DNA of 64,000 nucleotides, from the NCBI RefSeq assembly GCF_030731595.1, contig NZ_JANQTS010000064.1:1-64000 (forward strand), written 5' to 3'. This document shows positions 15,754 to 24,165 of the stretch, piece after piece (position 1 is the stretch's first letter; each line of letters begins with the position of its first letter). The position numbers and the translations under genes were made by a program. The notes beneath the pieces are model-generated. The model was not told where the DNA came from. It made no database searches and saw nothing but the letters and a program-made list of their open reading frames with translations. This DNA is from Yoonia sp. GTDB lineage: Bacteria > Pseudomonadota > Alphaproteobacteria > Rhodobacterales > Rhodobacteraceae.

Positions 15754-16683
15754 CTAGCGTCCGGATGTGAGGGACAGGAAGACATCCTCTAGATGGGCCT
15801 GTTCTGTCGTCACGTCCTTGATCGTGATCCCGGCATCCCGCACCAGTGTCAGGATCTGGTCCGCTGGCGTCACGCCGCTTTGATAAGTGAAGGTCAGCGT
15901 GCCGTTCGCCAGCTTTTGCCCTTTGATTGTGTCGGGCAGGGAGGGGAGTTCGGCGGCCTGATCTGGGGTAATGACCAGCGTTTTGCTGTCCAGCCGCCCC
16001 AATAGGTTCGCGGTGCTGTCCCGCACGATCACCTCGCCATGGTTGATGATGGCGATATCGTCGCACATTTCCTCGGCTTCTTCGAGGTAATGTGTGGTCA
16101 GGATGATCGTCATCCCTTCGTTGTTCAGTTTGCGCACATTCTGCCATAGCAGGTTGCGCAATTCGATATCGACACCGGCGGTGGGTTCGTCCAGCACCAG
16201 GATTTGCGGAGAGTGAACAAGTGCCTTGCCCAGCAAAAGCCTGCGGCGCATCCCCCCGGACAGAGACCGCGCATAAGCGTTCGCCTTGTCGGTCAACCCG
16301 ATCAGTTCAAGAATTTCCGCCGTCTTGCGCTGTGATTTCGGCACGCCGTAAAGCCCCGCTTGGACATCCAGCGATCCGGCAGGCGTAAAGAACGGGTCCA
16401 GATGCGGTTCTTGCGGCATGATGCCGATGGCAGCGCGCGATTGCCGTGGGTTTTTGTCCTGATCAAAACCCCAGATCTTGACCGTGCCTGCCGATTTCAC
16501 GACCAGCCCTGCAAGAATATTGATCAGCGTCGATTTGCCCGCCCCGTTCGGCCCCAGAAGTCCAAAGATCGACCCGCGCGGGATATTGAGGTCGATGCCC
16601 TTGAGCGCCTCTTTGGCAGGACTGCGCCCGGTGGCGGCATAGGTCTTTTTCAACCCTGAGATTTCTATCGCATTGTCGGTCAT
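15754..16683 (-). CDS. ABC transporter ATP-binding protein, ABC-2/CcmA type
   Basis: A 309-residue ATPase. Walker [10 protein letters not shown] (about residue 45), Q-loop in [12 protein letters not shown], signature LSGGMRRRL, Walker [13 protein letters not shown] and H-loop TTHYLEEAE are all intact. The sequence belongs to the drug/lipid-exporter CcmA/NodI-like class that pairs with ABC-2 permeases. No permease gene is next to it. The C-terminal 80 residues (after about 225) form the accessory domain of this class. It is divergent from the zinc-finger gene across 88 bases. The transported substrate cannot be inferred. Confidence 0.9.
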   Translation of the reverse strand: MTDNAIEISGLKKTYAATGRSPAKEALKGIDLNIPRGSIFGLLGPNGAGKSTLINILAGLVVKSAGTVKIWGFDQDKNPRQSRAAIGIMPQEPHLDPFFTPAGSLDVQAGLYGVPKSQRKTAEILELIGLTDKANAYARSLSGGMRRRLLLGKALVHSPQILVLDEPTAGVDIELRNLLWQNVRKLNNEGMTIILTTHYLEEAEEMCDDIAIINHGEVIVRDSTANLLGRLDSKTLVITPDQAAELPSLPDTIKGQKLANGTLTFTYQSGVTPADQILTLVRDAGITIKDVTTEQAHLEDVFLSLTSGR

Positions 16684-16771
16684 GCTGGTCTTTCCCCCGT
16701 CCCGCGCCTGCGGTATGTTCCTTGCAGACTTAAGGTGGGTCGCGGCCCACGGCAACCAGACAGGTAGATCA

Positions 16772-16951
16772 ATGACGACACCCGCCCCGGAAACCCGCAT
16801 TGTGCATGAATGGCGCGTGGCCTGTGATGGCGGCGAGGGGGCCTTGGGGCATCCGCGCGTCTGGCTGCAAATCCCGCATGAACAAGGGTGGGTCGAATGC
16901 CCCTATTGCGACGCCAAACTGGTGCATAAGGAGTTCGAAGGCAAAGTCTGA
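16772..16951 (+). CDS. Zinc-finger domain protein (zf-CHCC, NDUFS6-like)
   Basis: Only 59 residues. Three cysteines and a histidine ([27 protein letters not shown]) form the CHCC zinc site of the family that in mitochondria is complex I accessory subunit NDUFS6. Alphaproteobacterial homologues are single small proteins that probably associate with NADH dehydrogenase; that role is by homology. The ATG at 16772 was chosen because it begins just after an A/G-rich spacer and gives the normal length. Confidence 0.87.
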   Translation: MTTPAPETRIVHEWRVACDGGEGALGHPRVWLQIPHEQGWVECPYCDAKLVHKEFEGKV

Positions 16952-17051
16952 GCATTTGTGCGAGAAAAGCACATACTATGTTCGGGTCCGCGCGTAGCCA
17001 CACATGATACGCCGCGCTATATCCTGTGCTAACCGCATAAGGAGCCCCGTG

Positions 17052-17963
17052 ATGACCTTCCGTCCTGTGACCCAATCGACTCGCGCCCAACCCACGATGG
17101 AAGGTGCAGGCGTGCACCTTCACCGCGTCTTTGGTTTTGGTGATCCCGCCGAAAGCGATCCGTTCTTGCTGCTGGACGATTTTCGCAACGATATCCCGTC
17201 GCACTATGAAAAAGGGTTTCCCTGGCATCCGCATCGCGGGATCGAAACGATCACCTATGTGCTTGAAGGCGAGGTGGAGCACGGCGACTCGCTGGGTAAC
17301 CACGGAGTGTTGGGGGCGGGCTCGGTCCAGTGGATGACATCCGGGTCCGGCATCCTGCATCAGGAAATGCCACGGGGGAACGCGGCAGGCCAGATGCATG
17401 GCTTCCAGCTTTGGGCGAATTTGCCGTCTTCGCTGAAAATGACCGCGCCGCGCTATCAGGATATTGCAGGCAGTGATGTGCCCGAAATCATCGACGATGA
17501 CGGGACACGGGTGAAGATCATCACCGGCGCGTTCTGGGGCAAAACCGGCCCGGTGGACGGGATCGCGGCGGACCCGCTTTATCTGGACGTCTCGGTACCA
17601 CCCAATACCCGCAAGACTTTGCCCGTGGATACCCGTGCCAATGCTTTTGCCTATGTCTTTGCTGGCGCTGGCCGGTTTGTAGATGCCGCAGACCCCGTCG
17701 GCGTGCGCGTCGAGAAAGAGGTCGCGGGCCAAGAGATCAACATTCGCGACATGACCGGCAACCGGACTTTGGTGCGATTTGGCAATGGCGATGAAGTCAC
17801 CGTGCAGGCAGGGCCGCAGGGTGTGCGGTTTCTGCTGGTGGCAGGCCGTCCCATTCAGGAACCTGTCGCTTGGCATGGCCCGATTGTGATGAACACACAG
17901 GCCGAGTTGCAGCAGGCGATGAAAGACCTGCGCAACGGGACTTTCATCAAGGCCGCGCACTAG
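17052..17963 (+). CDS. Pirin family protein
   Basis: A 303-residue bicupin. The N-terminal pirin domain (about 20-130) has the metal-binding cluster HPHRGIETITYVLEGEVEH and a histidine/glutamate in SGILHQEMP. The C-terminal pirin_C domain (about 170-285) follows. Bacterial pirins are iron-binding; several (YhhW-type) oxidise quercetin, and others modulate dehydrogenases. The ATG at 17052 has AAGGAG seven bases upstream. It precedes polA by 53 bases in the same direction but probably has separate expression. Confidence 0.94.
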   Translation: MTFRPVTQSTRAQPTMEGAGVHLHRVFGFGDPAESDPFLLLDDFRNDIPSHYEKGFPWHPHRGIETITYVLEGEVEHGDSLGNHGVLGAGSVQWMTSGSGILHQEMPRGNAAGQMHGFQLWANLPSSLKMTAPRYQDIAGSDVPEIIDDDGTRVKIITGAFWGKTGPVDGIAADPLYLDVSVPPNTRKTLPVDTRANAFAYVFAGAGRFVDAADPVGVRVEKEVAGQEINIRDMTGNRTLVRFGNGDEVTVQAGPQGVRFLLVAGRPIQEPVAWHGPIVMNTQAELQQAMKDLRNGTFIKAAH

Positions 17964-18016
17964 ACCGTCAGGCCCCCCGCGTATAGGTGTAGGAAACGTA
18001 TCTGAGGGGGTCCAAC

Positions 18017-20824
18017 ATGGCGTTCGGCAAAGGCTGTCATCTGCATCTGATCGATGGATCGGCATTTATCTTTCGGGCCTATCACGCACTGCCGCCTCTG
18101 ACCCGCAAGTCTGACGGTTTACCCGTTGGCGCGGTCAGTGGTTTTGTGAATATGCTGCAGCGTTATGTAGACGGCAACAATGGCGATGATGCCGCGACCC
18201 ATGTGGCGGTGATCTTTGACAAGGGCAGTCACACCTTTCGCAACGAGATGTATGACCAATACAAAGCCAACCGCGAGGCGATGCCAGAGGATTTGCGCCC
18301 GCAGATTCCGCTGACCCGGACGGCGACCCGTGCCTTCAATATCGCATGCGAGGAAATGGAAGGGTTCGAGGCGGATGACATCATCGCGACCCTCGCCCAT
18401 CTGGCCCGCAATGCGGGGGGGCGTGTGACGATCCTCACCTCTGACAAGGACATGATGCAGCTTGTGGGCGATGGCGTAGAAATGCTGGACCCGATGAAGA
18501 ACAAGCGCATCGATCGTGAGGGTGTGATCGAGAAATTCGGTGTGGGTCCCGAGCGCGTGGTGGATGTGCAGGCGCTTGCGGGCGATTCGGTCGACAACGT
18601 GCCCGGCGCGCCGGGGATCGGGATCAAGACGGCGGCCCTATTAATCAATGAATATGGCGATCTCGAAACCCTGCTGGATCGGGCAGGCGAGATCAAGCAA
18701 CCCAAACGCCGTGAAGCGCTGATCGACAACCGCGCACAGATCGAACTGTCCAAACGGCTCGTGCAGCTTGATTGCGATATGACGCTTCCTTTCACTTTGG
18801 ACGATCTGGAAATTCGTGACCCTGATCCAGAGGTCCTGATGGGGTTCTTGGCGGAAATGGAGTTCCGCACGGTCACCAAGCGGATCGCCGACAAACTGGG
18901 CATTGAACCACCGGTGATCGAGGCCGTCGCCCCCGCCGCCGATGCTGCGACCCCCGAGGTCGTGGCGTTCGATCCCGACGCTTACGAATGTGTAAGCGAT
19001 GAGCGGGCCTTGCAGGACTGGATCGACCGTATCCGCGAGCGCGGTTATGTGGCCGTCGATACCGAAACCACGGGCCTGAATGAAATGATCGCCGATCTGG
19101 TGGGCATTTCGCTTTGCGTCGCGCCGGGGCAGGCCTGTTATATCCCCCTGATCCATAAATCCGCATCTTCCGATGACCTTTTCGGGTCGGATGATCTGGC
19201 CGCGGGGCAGATGGATTTTGAGACCTGCTTGAAGATGCTCAAGCCCGTTCTCGAAGACCCCTCCATCCTGAAAATCGGCCAGAACATGAAGTACGACGCC
19301 AAGATTTTCGCGCGGCTCGACATCGCGGTTGCCCCGATCGACGACACGATGCTGATGTCCTACGCGATGCATGCCGGCCTTCATAATCACGGTATGGATA
19401 CCTTGGCCGAACGCTATCTGGGGCATACTCCCATCCCGATCAAACCCTTGCTGGGTAGCGGCAAATCAGCGATCACCTTTGACCGCGTGCCTGTGGCCGA
19501 TGCCGTGCGCTATGCCGCCGAGGACGCTGATATCACCCTGCGCCTTTGGCAACTGTTCAAACCGCAACTGCACGTCAATCGGGTCACGACGGTTTATGAA
19601 ACACTCGAACGGCCCCTGGTCCCGGTTCTGGCGCAGATGGAACGCAACGGGATCAAGGTGGACCGCGACACGCTGAGCCGGATGTCGAATGCCTTTGCGC
19701 AAAAGATGGCCGGACTGGAAGACGAGATTCAAAAGCTGGCGGGGCGTCCGTTCAACGTGGGATCACCCAAGCAATTGGGCGAGATTCTGTTTGACGAAAT
19801 GGGGCTTGAAATGCCTGACGGCAAAAAGCCCAGCACTGGCAAGACCGGGGCCTATTCCACCGGTGCCGATGTGCTCGAAGACCTTGCCACCTTGCACGAC
19901 CTGCCGCGACGCATTCTGGACTGGCGGCAGTTAGCCAAGCTGAAATCGACCTACACAGATGCCTTGCAGGAACATATCAACCCTGAAACAGGCCGCGTTC
20001 ATACGTCTTATTCCATCGCGGGTGCGAACACAGGGCGGCTCGCCTCGACCGATCCGAACTTGCAGAATATTCCCGTACGCTCAGAAGAAGGGCGGCGCAT
20101 TCGCGAAGCCTTTGTGGCCGAACCTGGTAAAGTGATCGTCAGCCTCGACTATAGCCAGATTGAACTGCGTATTCTGGCGCATATCGCGGGGATTGATGCG
20201 CTGAAACAGGCGTTTCTGGACGGGATCGACATTCATGCGATGACCGCATCCGAAATGTTCGATGTACCGCTAGAGGACATGACGCCTGATGTGCGCCGTC
20301 AGGCCAAGGCCATCAACTTTGGTGTGATCTACGGCATCTCTGGCTTTGGGTTGGCACGCAACCTGCGCATTCCGCGCGCCGAGGCACAGGGCTTTATCGA
20401 CCGCTACTTCGAACGCTTCCCGGGTATCCGAAAGTATATGGATGACACGATCGCGTTTGCAAAAGACCACGGCTATGTGCAAACTTTATTCGGGCGCAAG
20501 ATCAACACGCCCGAGATCAATGCCAAAGGCCCGCAGGCCGGTTTCGCCAAACGTGCGGCGATCAACGCGCCTATCCAGGGGACAGCGGCAGATGTGATCC
20601 GGCGTGCCATGATCCGAATGCCAGCGGCGATTGAGGGACTGCCCGCAAAGATGTTGTTACAAGTGCATGATGAATTGTTGTTCGAAGTTGAGGCGGGTGC
20701 GACGCAAGACCTTATTGATACCGCACGCGCTGTGATGGAGAATGCAAGTGACCCTGCGGTCAAGCTGGACGTCAGGCTGGCGGTGGACGCAGGACAAGGG
20801 TTAAATTGGGCGCAAGCTCATTAG
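18017..20824 (+). CDS. polA: DNA polymerase I
   Basis: A full-length 935-residue Pol I with three domains: 5'-3' flap exonuclease (1-290, including DGSAFIFRAYHA and TSDKDMMQL), 3'-5' proofreading exonuclease (about 320-520) and polymerase (about 540-935). The proofreading site looks active: DTETTGLN and YAAEDADITL are intact, unlike in many bacterial Pol I enzymes that lost it. Polymerase motifs A (SLDYSQIELRILAH), B (RRQAKAINFGVIYG) and C (VHDELLFEV) are present. It acts in Okazaki-fragment maturation and repair. The small exported-protein gene follows 21 bases downstream. Confidence 0.98.
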   Translation: MAFGKGCHLHLIDGSAFIFRAYHALPPLTRKSDGLPVGAVSGFVNMLQRYVDGNNGDDAATHVAVIFDKGSHTFRNEMYDQYKANREAMPEDLRPQIPLTRTATRAFNIACEEMEGFEADDIIATLAHLARNAGGRVTILTSDKDMMQLVGDGVEMLDPMKNKRIDREGVIEKFGVGPERVVDVQALAGDSVDNVPGAPGIGIKTAALLINEYGDLETLLDRAGEIKQPKRREALIDNRAQIELSKRLVQLDCDMTLPFTLDDLEIRDPDPEVLMGFLAEMEFRTVTKRIADKLGIEPPVIEAVAPAADAATPEVVAFDPDAYECVSDERALQDWIDRIRERGYVAVDTETTGLNEMIADLVGISLCVAPGQACYIPLIHKSASSDDLFGSDDLAAGQMDFETCLKMLKPVLEDPSILKIGQNMKYDAKIFARLDIAVAPIDDTMLMSYAMHAGLHNHGMDTLAERYLGHTPIPIKPLLGSGKSAITFDRVPVADAVRYAAEDADITLRLWQLFKPQLHVNRVTTVYETLERPLVPVLAQMERNGIKVDRDTLSRMSNAFAQKMAGLEDEIQKLAGRPFNVGSPKQLGEILFDEMGLEMPDGKKPSTGKTGAYSTGADVLEDLATLHDLPRRILDWRQLAKLKSTYTDALQEHINPETGRVHTSYSIAGANTGRLASTDPNLQNIPVRSEEGRRIREAFVAEPGKVIVSLDYSQIELRILAHIAGIDALKQAFLDGIDIHAMTASEMFDVPLEDMTPDVRRQAKAINFGVIYGISGFGLARNLRIPRAEAQGFIDRYFERFPGIRKYMDDTIAFAKDHGYVQTLFGRKINTPEINAKGPQAGFAKRAAINAPIQGTAADVIRRAMIRMPAAIEGLPAKMLLQVHDELLFEVEAGATQDLIDTARAVMENASDPAVKLDVRLAVDAGQGLNWAQAH

Positions 20825-20845
20825 TTTGGAATTAAGAGGTAGCAG

Positions 20846-21211
20846 ATGCGATATCTGATGATTTTGACAATGATGATCCTGGGCAGCGCTGCGGCGGCCC
20901 AGAATGTGCTTTATCTTTCTTCTGATGGTGCCTTGTTCAACTATGAAACCAACCGGCATGGTGCGGTCATGACCTCTGTTGAACCACCGGATGCGAACAT
21001 GGTGGTGGCGTCCGACACAACGCCTGCGGTTGCCCCGGGCCAAGTAATCTACCTGGGCCGGGCTTGCGACGCTTTTTCTAAGCAACTTGGCGAAGGGAGT
21101 TGGCGCGCGACCGAAGGTGGCTTTTTCGTTGAATTCGGTGACTTGCGCGTGGCCTTTCCCGGCCAAGAGCTTGGATTGGTCCGCGGTGACCGTTGCAGGG
21201 GAACCTCTTGA
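20846..21211 (+). CDS. Small exported protein of unknown function
   Basis: A 121-residue protein with a signal peptide (MRYLMILTMMILGSAAAA, cleavage near residue 19). The mature region is beta-rich and acidic with two cysteines (RACDAF and DRCRG) that could form a disulfide. No family was recognised. AAGAGG precedes the ATG by seven bases. It lies directly after polA and may be co-transcribed. A GC-rich hairpin (21228-21253) follows. Confidence 0.75.
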   Translation: MRYLMILTMMILGSAAAAQNVLYLSSDGALFNYETNRHGAVMTSVEPPDANMVVASDTTPAVAPGQVIYLGRACDAFSKQLGEGSWRATEGGFFVEFGDLRVAFPGQELGLVRGDRCRGTS

Positions 21212-21227
21212 TCCGTTGAAACGCGAA

Positions 21228-21253
21228 GCGCGCCACCCTGTTGGGTGACGCGC
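21228..21253 (+). terminator. Probable transcript-end hairpin
   Basis: Eleven-base arms GCGCGCCACCC and GGGTGACGCGC with one C/A mismatch and a TGTT loop, 16 bases after the small exported protein's stop. There is no T-run beyond the arm, so termination strength is uncertain. Confidence 0.5.
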
Positions 21254-21340
21254 ATGAGATTTGGGTGTTCAGATCGGCCTTATCGTCTGCGTGACCTGTT
21301 TGTCCTGCGCCACGGACAGAGCTCTCACCCGCGAAGGTGA

Positions 21341-21375
21341 TTTGCGGTCTGCCACGGCGCAATCAAGACCGCAAA
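21341..21375 (-). terminator. Hairpin at the 3' end of hsp20
   Basis: Ten-base perfect arms TTTGCGGTCT and AGACCGCAAA around a 15-base loop, ending four bases before the hsp20 stop codon. It is probably a transcript end for hsp20. The remainder of 21212-21379 shows nothing else. Confidence 0.45.
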
Positions 21376-21379
21376 CGCC

Positions 21380-21847
21380 CTAGTTGACTGATTTCGCTTC
21401 AACAAGATTGGCGTCTGTTTTGCCCTGCGATGCAATCTCAATTCTGCGGGGTTTCAGCGCCTCTGGCACTTCGCGCATCAGATCAATGTGAAGCATCCCG
21501 TTCTCATGGCTGGCGCCTGTCACACGGACGTGGTCGGCCAGATGGAAACGCCGCTCAAAGGCGCGTGTTGCAATGCCGCGGTGCAAATAATTGCGCGCGG
21601 AATCATCGTTGGCCTTGCGGCCAGTGACGTGCAGCGAACGGTCTTTCAATTCGATCGCGAGGTCATTTTCGGAAAAACCTGCAACGGCAATCGAAATCCG
21701 CCAAGCATCATCATCCGTCTTTTCGATGTTGTAAGGGGGGTAGGTGTTCTGGCCGACATCGCTGGCAAGTGCGCGATCCATCAGATCTGCAATCTGGTCA
21801 AAGCCAACAGTGGCACGGTAGAGGGGGGTCAGGTCAAATGCTCGCAT
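21380..21847 (-). CDS. Hsp20 family small heat-shock protein
   Basis: A 155-residue chaperone with an alpha-crystallin domain (about 38-130: YNIEKTDDDAWRISIAVAGF, LHVTGRK, GMLHIDLM), preceded by the N-terminal MRAFDLTPLYRATVGFDQI typical of IbpA-like proteins of alphaproteobacteria. It binds unfolding proteins in an ATP-independent way. The ATG at 21847 has AAGGA eight to nine bases upstream, and that Shine-Dalgarno sequence lies in a candidate ROSE-type RNA hairpin. A sigma-32-like promoter is found about 100 bases upstream. Both point to heat induction at two levels. Confidence 0.94.
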   Translation of the reverse strand: MRAFDLTPLYRATVGFDQIADLMDRALASDVGQNTYPPYNIEKTDDDAWRISIAVAGFSENDLAIELKDRSLHVTGRKANDDSARNYLHRGIATRAFERRFHLADHVRVTGASHENGMLHIDLMREVPEALKPRRIEIASQGKTDANLVEAKSVN

Positions 21848-21938
21848 TTGGGTCATCCTTTTCTTAAGCGATAACAATGTGATGGCCTTCCCGATTGGGA
21901 CAGGTCCTAAATACGGGACCCATCATTGGCATCCCGTC
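21848..21938 (-). ncRNA. Candidate ROSE-type RNA thermometer in the hsp20 leader
   Basis: The roughly 90-base leader folds by eye into several stems. A 5' stem has arms ACGGGA/TCCCGT, and CCC-AATC-GGG forms a smaller one. The terminal stem is where ATCGCTT (minus strand, about 21866-21872) faces AAGGAT across a 5-base loop (21855-21872). ROSE elements of alphaproteobacterial hsp20 genes use a conserved U-U/C-G-C-U opposite the AGGA Shine-Dalgarno with non-canonical pairs; TCGCT here matches that. Base pairing was judged visually, and no energies were computed. Confidence 0.5.
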
Positions 21939-21944
21939 CCACCC

Positions 21945-21974
21945 TATGTGGGCACCACATTTTCGACTTTCAAG
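21945..21974 (-). promoter_or_regulatory. Sigma-32 (RpoH)-type promoter of hsp20
   Basis: On the minus strand, CTTGAAA (21974-21968) is followed after 15 bases by CCCACATA (21952-21945), close to the RpoH consensus CTTGAAA-N13/15-CCCCATNT. It starts four bases after the stop codon of the upstream protease gene and about 100 bases before the hsp20 ATG. Confidence 0.65.
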
Positions 21975-21978
21975 GGGT

Positions 21979-22785
21979 CTAGGGCCGCACGAATTTTGCG
22001 CCGGTATCGTTGCGTTCACTGCTTGTAATCAGGCGTTGCGTGCCGCCTGGTCGTGCCGGTCCCAGGCTTGCAAAATGCGCAAGAAGCGCGTTGAGCGGCT
22101 CTTCCAGCGACGTCCCAAGTGATACCTTTTGCCCGTTCACCTGCGCCATTGCGGAAACCACGGAGGCAATTCGCGTTTCGCCATCGCGGATCATGAAAAC
22201 CGGCGACCCGCTGGATCCATACTCGACATCGCAGGTCATGACGACCACCCCTGTCTGCCGCCCGAGGACATTGCATACCTCTTGCAAGCTGGCGGCCTCT
22301 TCACGACCCCGCCCATACGAAACAACGCCAACCTGATCTCCGGTAATCGGGCGCGCGGCGATCAGGTACGGGCGGATGCGGGAATTGCGGATCGGCTGAT
22401 CCAGTTCCAGCACAGCAATGTCCATGGCCACGTCTGCTGCATTGGTTGCATCGCCACTATGGTTATAATCCGGATGGGCAATGGCCCGGACGACAGAGCG
22501 GACCGCCTGTGCCTGCCCATCCCGAAGCCCGGCCAGAAACTGAAACCGGTCAGGCGAAACAAGACCGCCACCTTCATCATAGAGGCAGTGGGCTGCGGTC
22601 AGGATCAACCGGTCTCGGATCAATGAGGCAGTGCAGAAACCCTTGCCCCGGATATCGAGGCGCCCAACGGCTTCCCAACCCTGGCTATCCTGCCGGGTCT
22701 GGAGCGTCACCAGTCCGCTTTCCTGGGCTTGCACGGCATGCGCGACACCAAGCCAAATCAGCAGTGCAAATACCAAGTGACGCAT
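21979..22785 (-). CDS. Trypsin-like serine protease, exported
   Basis: A 268-residue protease of the chymotrypsin fold (S1). The signal peptide spans residues 1-20 (LLIWLGVAHAVQA). The catalytic triad is His66 in TAAHC, Asp122 in MDIAVLEL and Ser194 in GSSGSPVF. Cysteines near the active-site His and Ser (FCTASL/AAHC, CNV/TCD) fit disulfides of the family. It is probably periplasmic or secreted. No PDZ domain is present, so it is not DegP-like. It is upstream of hsp20 on the same strand, but hsp20 has its own promoter. Confidence 0.9.
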   Translation of the reverse strand: MRHLVFALLIWLGVAHAVQAQESGLVTLQTRQDSQGWEAVGRLDIRGKGFCTASLIRDRLILTAAHCLYDEGGGLVSPDRFQFLAGLRDGQAQAVRSVVRAIAHPDYNHSGDATNAADVAMDIAVLELDQPIRNSRIRPYLIAARPITGDQVGVVSYGRGREEAASLQEVCNVLGRQTGVVVMTCDVEYGSSGSPVFMIRDGETRIASVVSAMAQVNGQKVSLGTSLEEPLNALLAHFASLGPARPGGTQRLITSSERNDTGAKFVRP

Positions 22786-22845
22786 GATCGATTCAATCTC
22801 CTTGGCGCCAGACTGGTCGAGAGTTAAGGCAGGATTATGGCATCC

Positions 22846-24165
22846 TTACCGCAGAATCGGGATCTGCGGTGCCCTTTTCCCCGGGGCCTTAAGCGCGGGA
22901 GGCTGGGGGCCTCCCGTTGCCCAATCCAGCAGCTCCACCGTATGCACGATAGGCACCTCTGTGCCGCCACCGATCTGCATCATGCAACCGATATTGCCTG
23001 CCGCGATGATGTCAGGTGTCAGCGCTTCCAGCGTCTGCACTTTGCGCGCTTTGAGTTGTTTGGAAATCTCGGGCTGCATGAGGTTATAGGTGCCTGCGGA
23101 CCCACAGCACAGATGGCTATCGGCAGGTTCCAACACCGTGAACCCTGCCCTTTTCAGCAGGTCTTTTGGGAATGTCTTGATCTTCTGCCCGTGCTGCAAG
23201 GAACAGGCGGCGTGGTAGGCCACTTTGGTCGCCTTGTTCTCGCCTTCGGGCATGTCGAGCTTCATCAGCACTTCGGACACATCCATCGCAATGGCCGACA
23301 CGCGCGCTGCATCAGCCGCCAATGGGTCGTTGCGGAACATATGGCCATAGTCCTTTACAGTCGTCCCGCATCCCGAGGTATTGATCACGATGGCATCAAG
23401 CCCGCCATTGTCGATTTCTTTGACCCAAGCACGAATGTTCTTTGCCGCCGTTGCATGGCTTTCGGTTTCTTTGCCCATATGGTGGGTCAGCGCGCCGCAG
23501 CATCCGGCCCCTTCTGCGACCACAACTTCTGCACCCAGACGGGTCAGCAGGCGGATCGTAGCGTCATTGATGTCGGTGTTCAGTGCCTTCTGGGCGCAGC
23601 CCGTCATCAAGGCCACGCGCATCGTCTTGTTCTTTGCCGGAAATGTCTGCGGATCATCGTTGCGACTGACAGGAGGGATCGTTTTCGGTGCCATCTCAAG
23701 CATGGCGCGCAGGCGGGCATCGGGCATGAAACGGGCAAAGGGCCGACCGATCTTGGCACCCAGGAGAGCCACGCGAAACCGCGTCGGATAGGGCAGGATC
23801 CGTGCAAGCAGCCACCGCAAGGCACGGTCAGACCACGGACGGTCATAGTTCTTCTCGATATAGGCGCGGGCGTGGTCCACCAGATGCATGTAATGCACAC
23901 CGGACGGGCAGGTCGTCATGCAGGCCAGACAAGACAGGCAGCGGTCGATGTGCTTGACCGTCTTTGCATCGGGTTTGCGCGCGTTTTCCAGCATGTCCTT
24001 GATCAGATAGATCCGTCCACGCGGGCTATCAAGCTCGTCACCCAGCACCTGATAGGTCGGGCAAGTGGCGGTACAAAACCCGCAATGCACGCAAGAGCGC
24101 AGGATTTCGTTCGAGCGCTGGATCGCCGGGTCGGTCAGCTGTTCAGGGGTAAAGGTCGTTTGCAT
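22846..24165 (-). CDS. glcF: Glycolate oxidase iron-sulfur subunit GlcF
   Basis: A 439-residue electron-transfer subunit. Two [4Fe-4S] motifs are seen at residues 25-90 (CVHCGFCTATCP and CLSCLACMTTCPSG), and two CCG domains (GAGCCGALTHH and LCCGSAGTYN) follow. It passes electrons from the FAD subunits to the respiratory chain during oxidation of glycolate to glyoxylate. The ATG overlaps the glcE stop by one base, so translation is coupled. It is the last gene of the glcDEF operon. There is no glcG, malate synthase or glcC next to it. Confidence 0.95.
   Translation of the reverse strand: MQTTFTPEQLTDPAIQRSNEILRSCVHCGFCTATCPTYQVLGDELDSPRGRIYLIKDMLENARKPDAKTVKHIDRCLSCLACMTTCPSGVHYMHLVDHARAYIEKNYDRPWSDRALRWLLARILPYPTRFRVALLGAKIGRPFARFMPDARLRAMLEMAPKTIPPVSRNDDPQTFPAKNKTMRVALMTGCAQKALNTDINDATIRLLTRLGAEVVVAEGAGCCGALTHHMGKETESHATAAKNIRAWVKEIDNGGLDAIVINTSGCGTTVKDYGHMFRNDPLAADAARVSAIAMDVSEVLMKLDMPEGENKATKVAYHAACSLQHGQKIKTFPKDLLKRAGFTVLEPADSHLCCGSAGTYNLMQPEISKQLKARKVQTLEALTPDIIAAGNIGCMMQIGGGTEVPIVHTVELLDWATGGPQPPALKAPGKRAPQIPILR

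Noticed and set aside
16680..18065. 461-codon open frame on the minus strand
   Set aside because: Antisense to the zinc-finger and pirin genes, both with full motifs. No ribosome site or domain.
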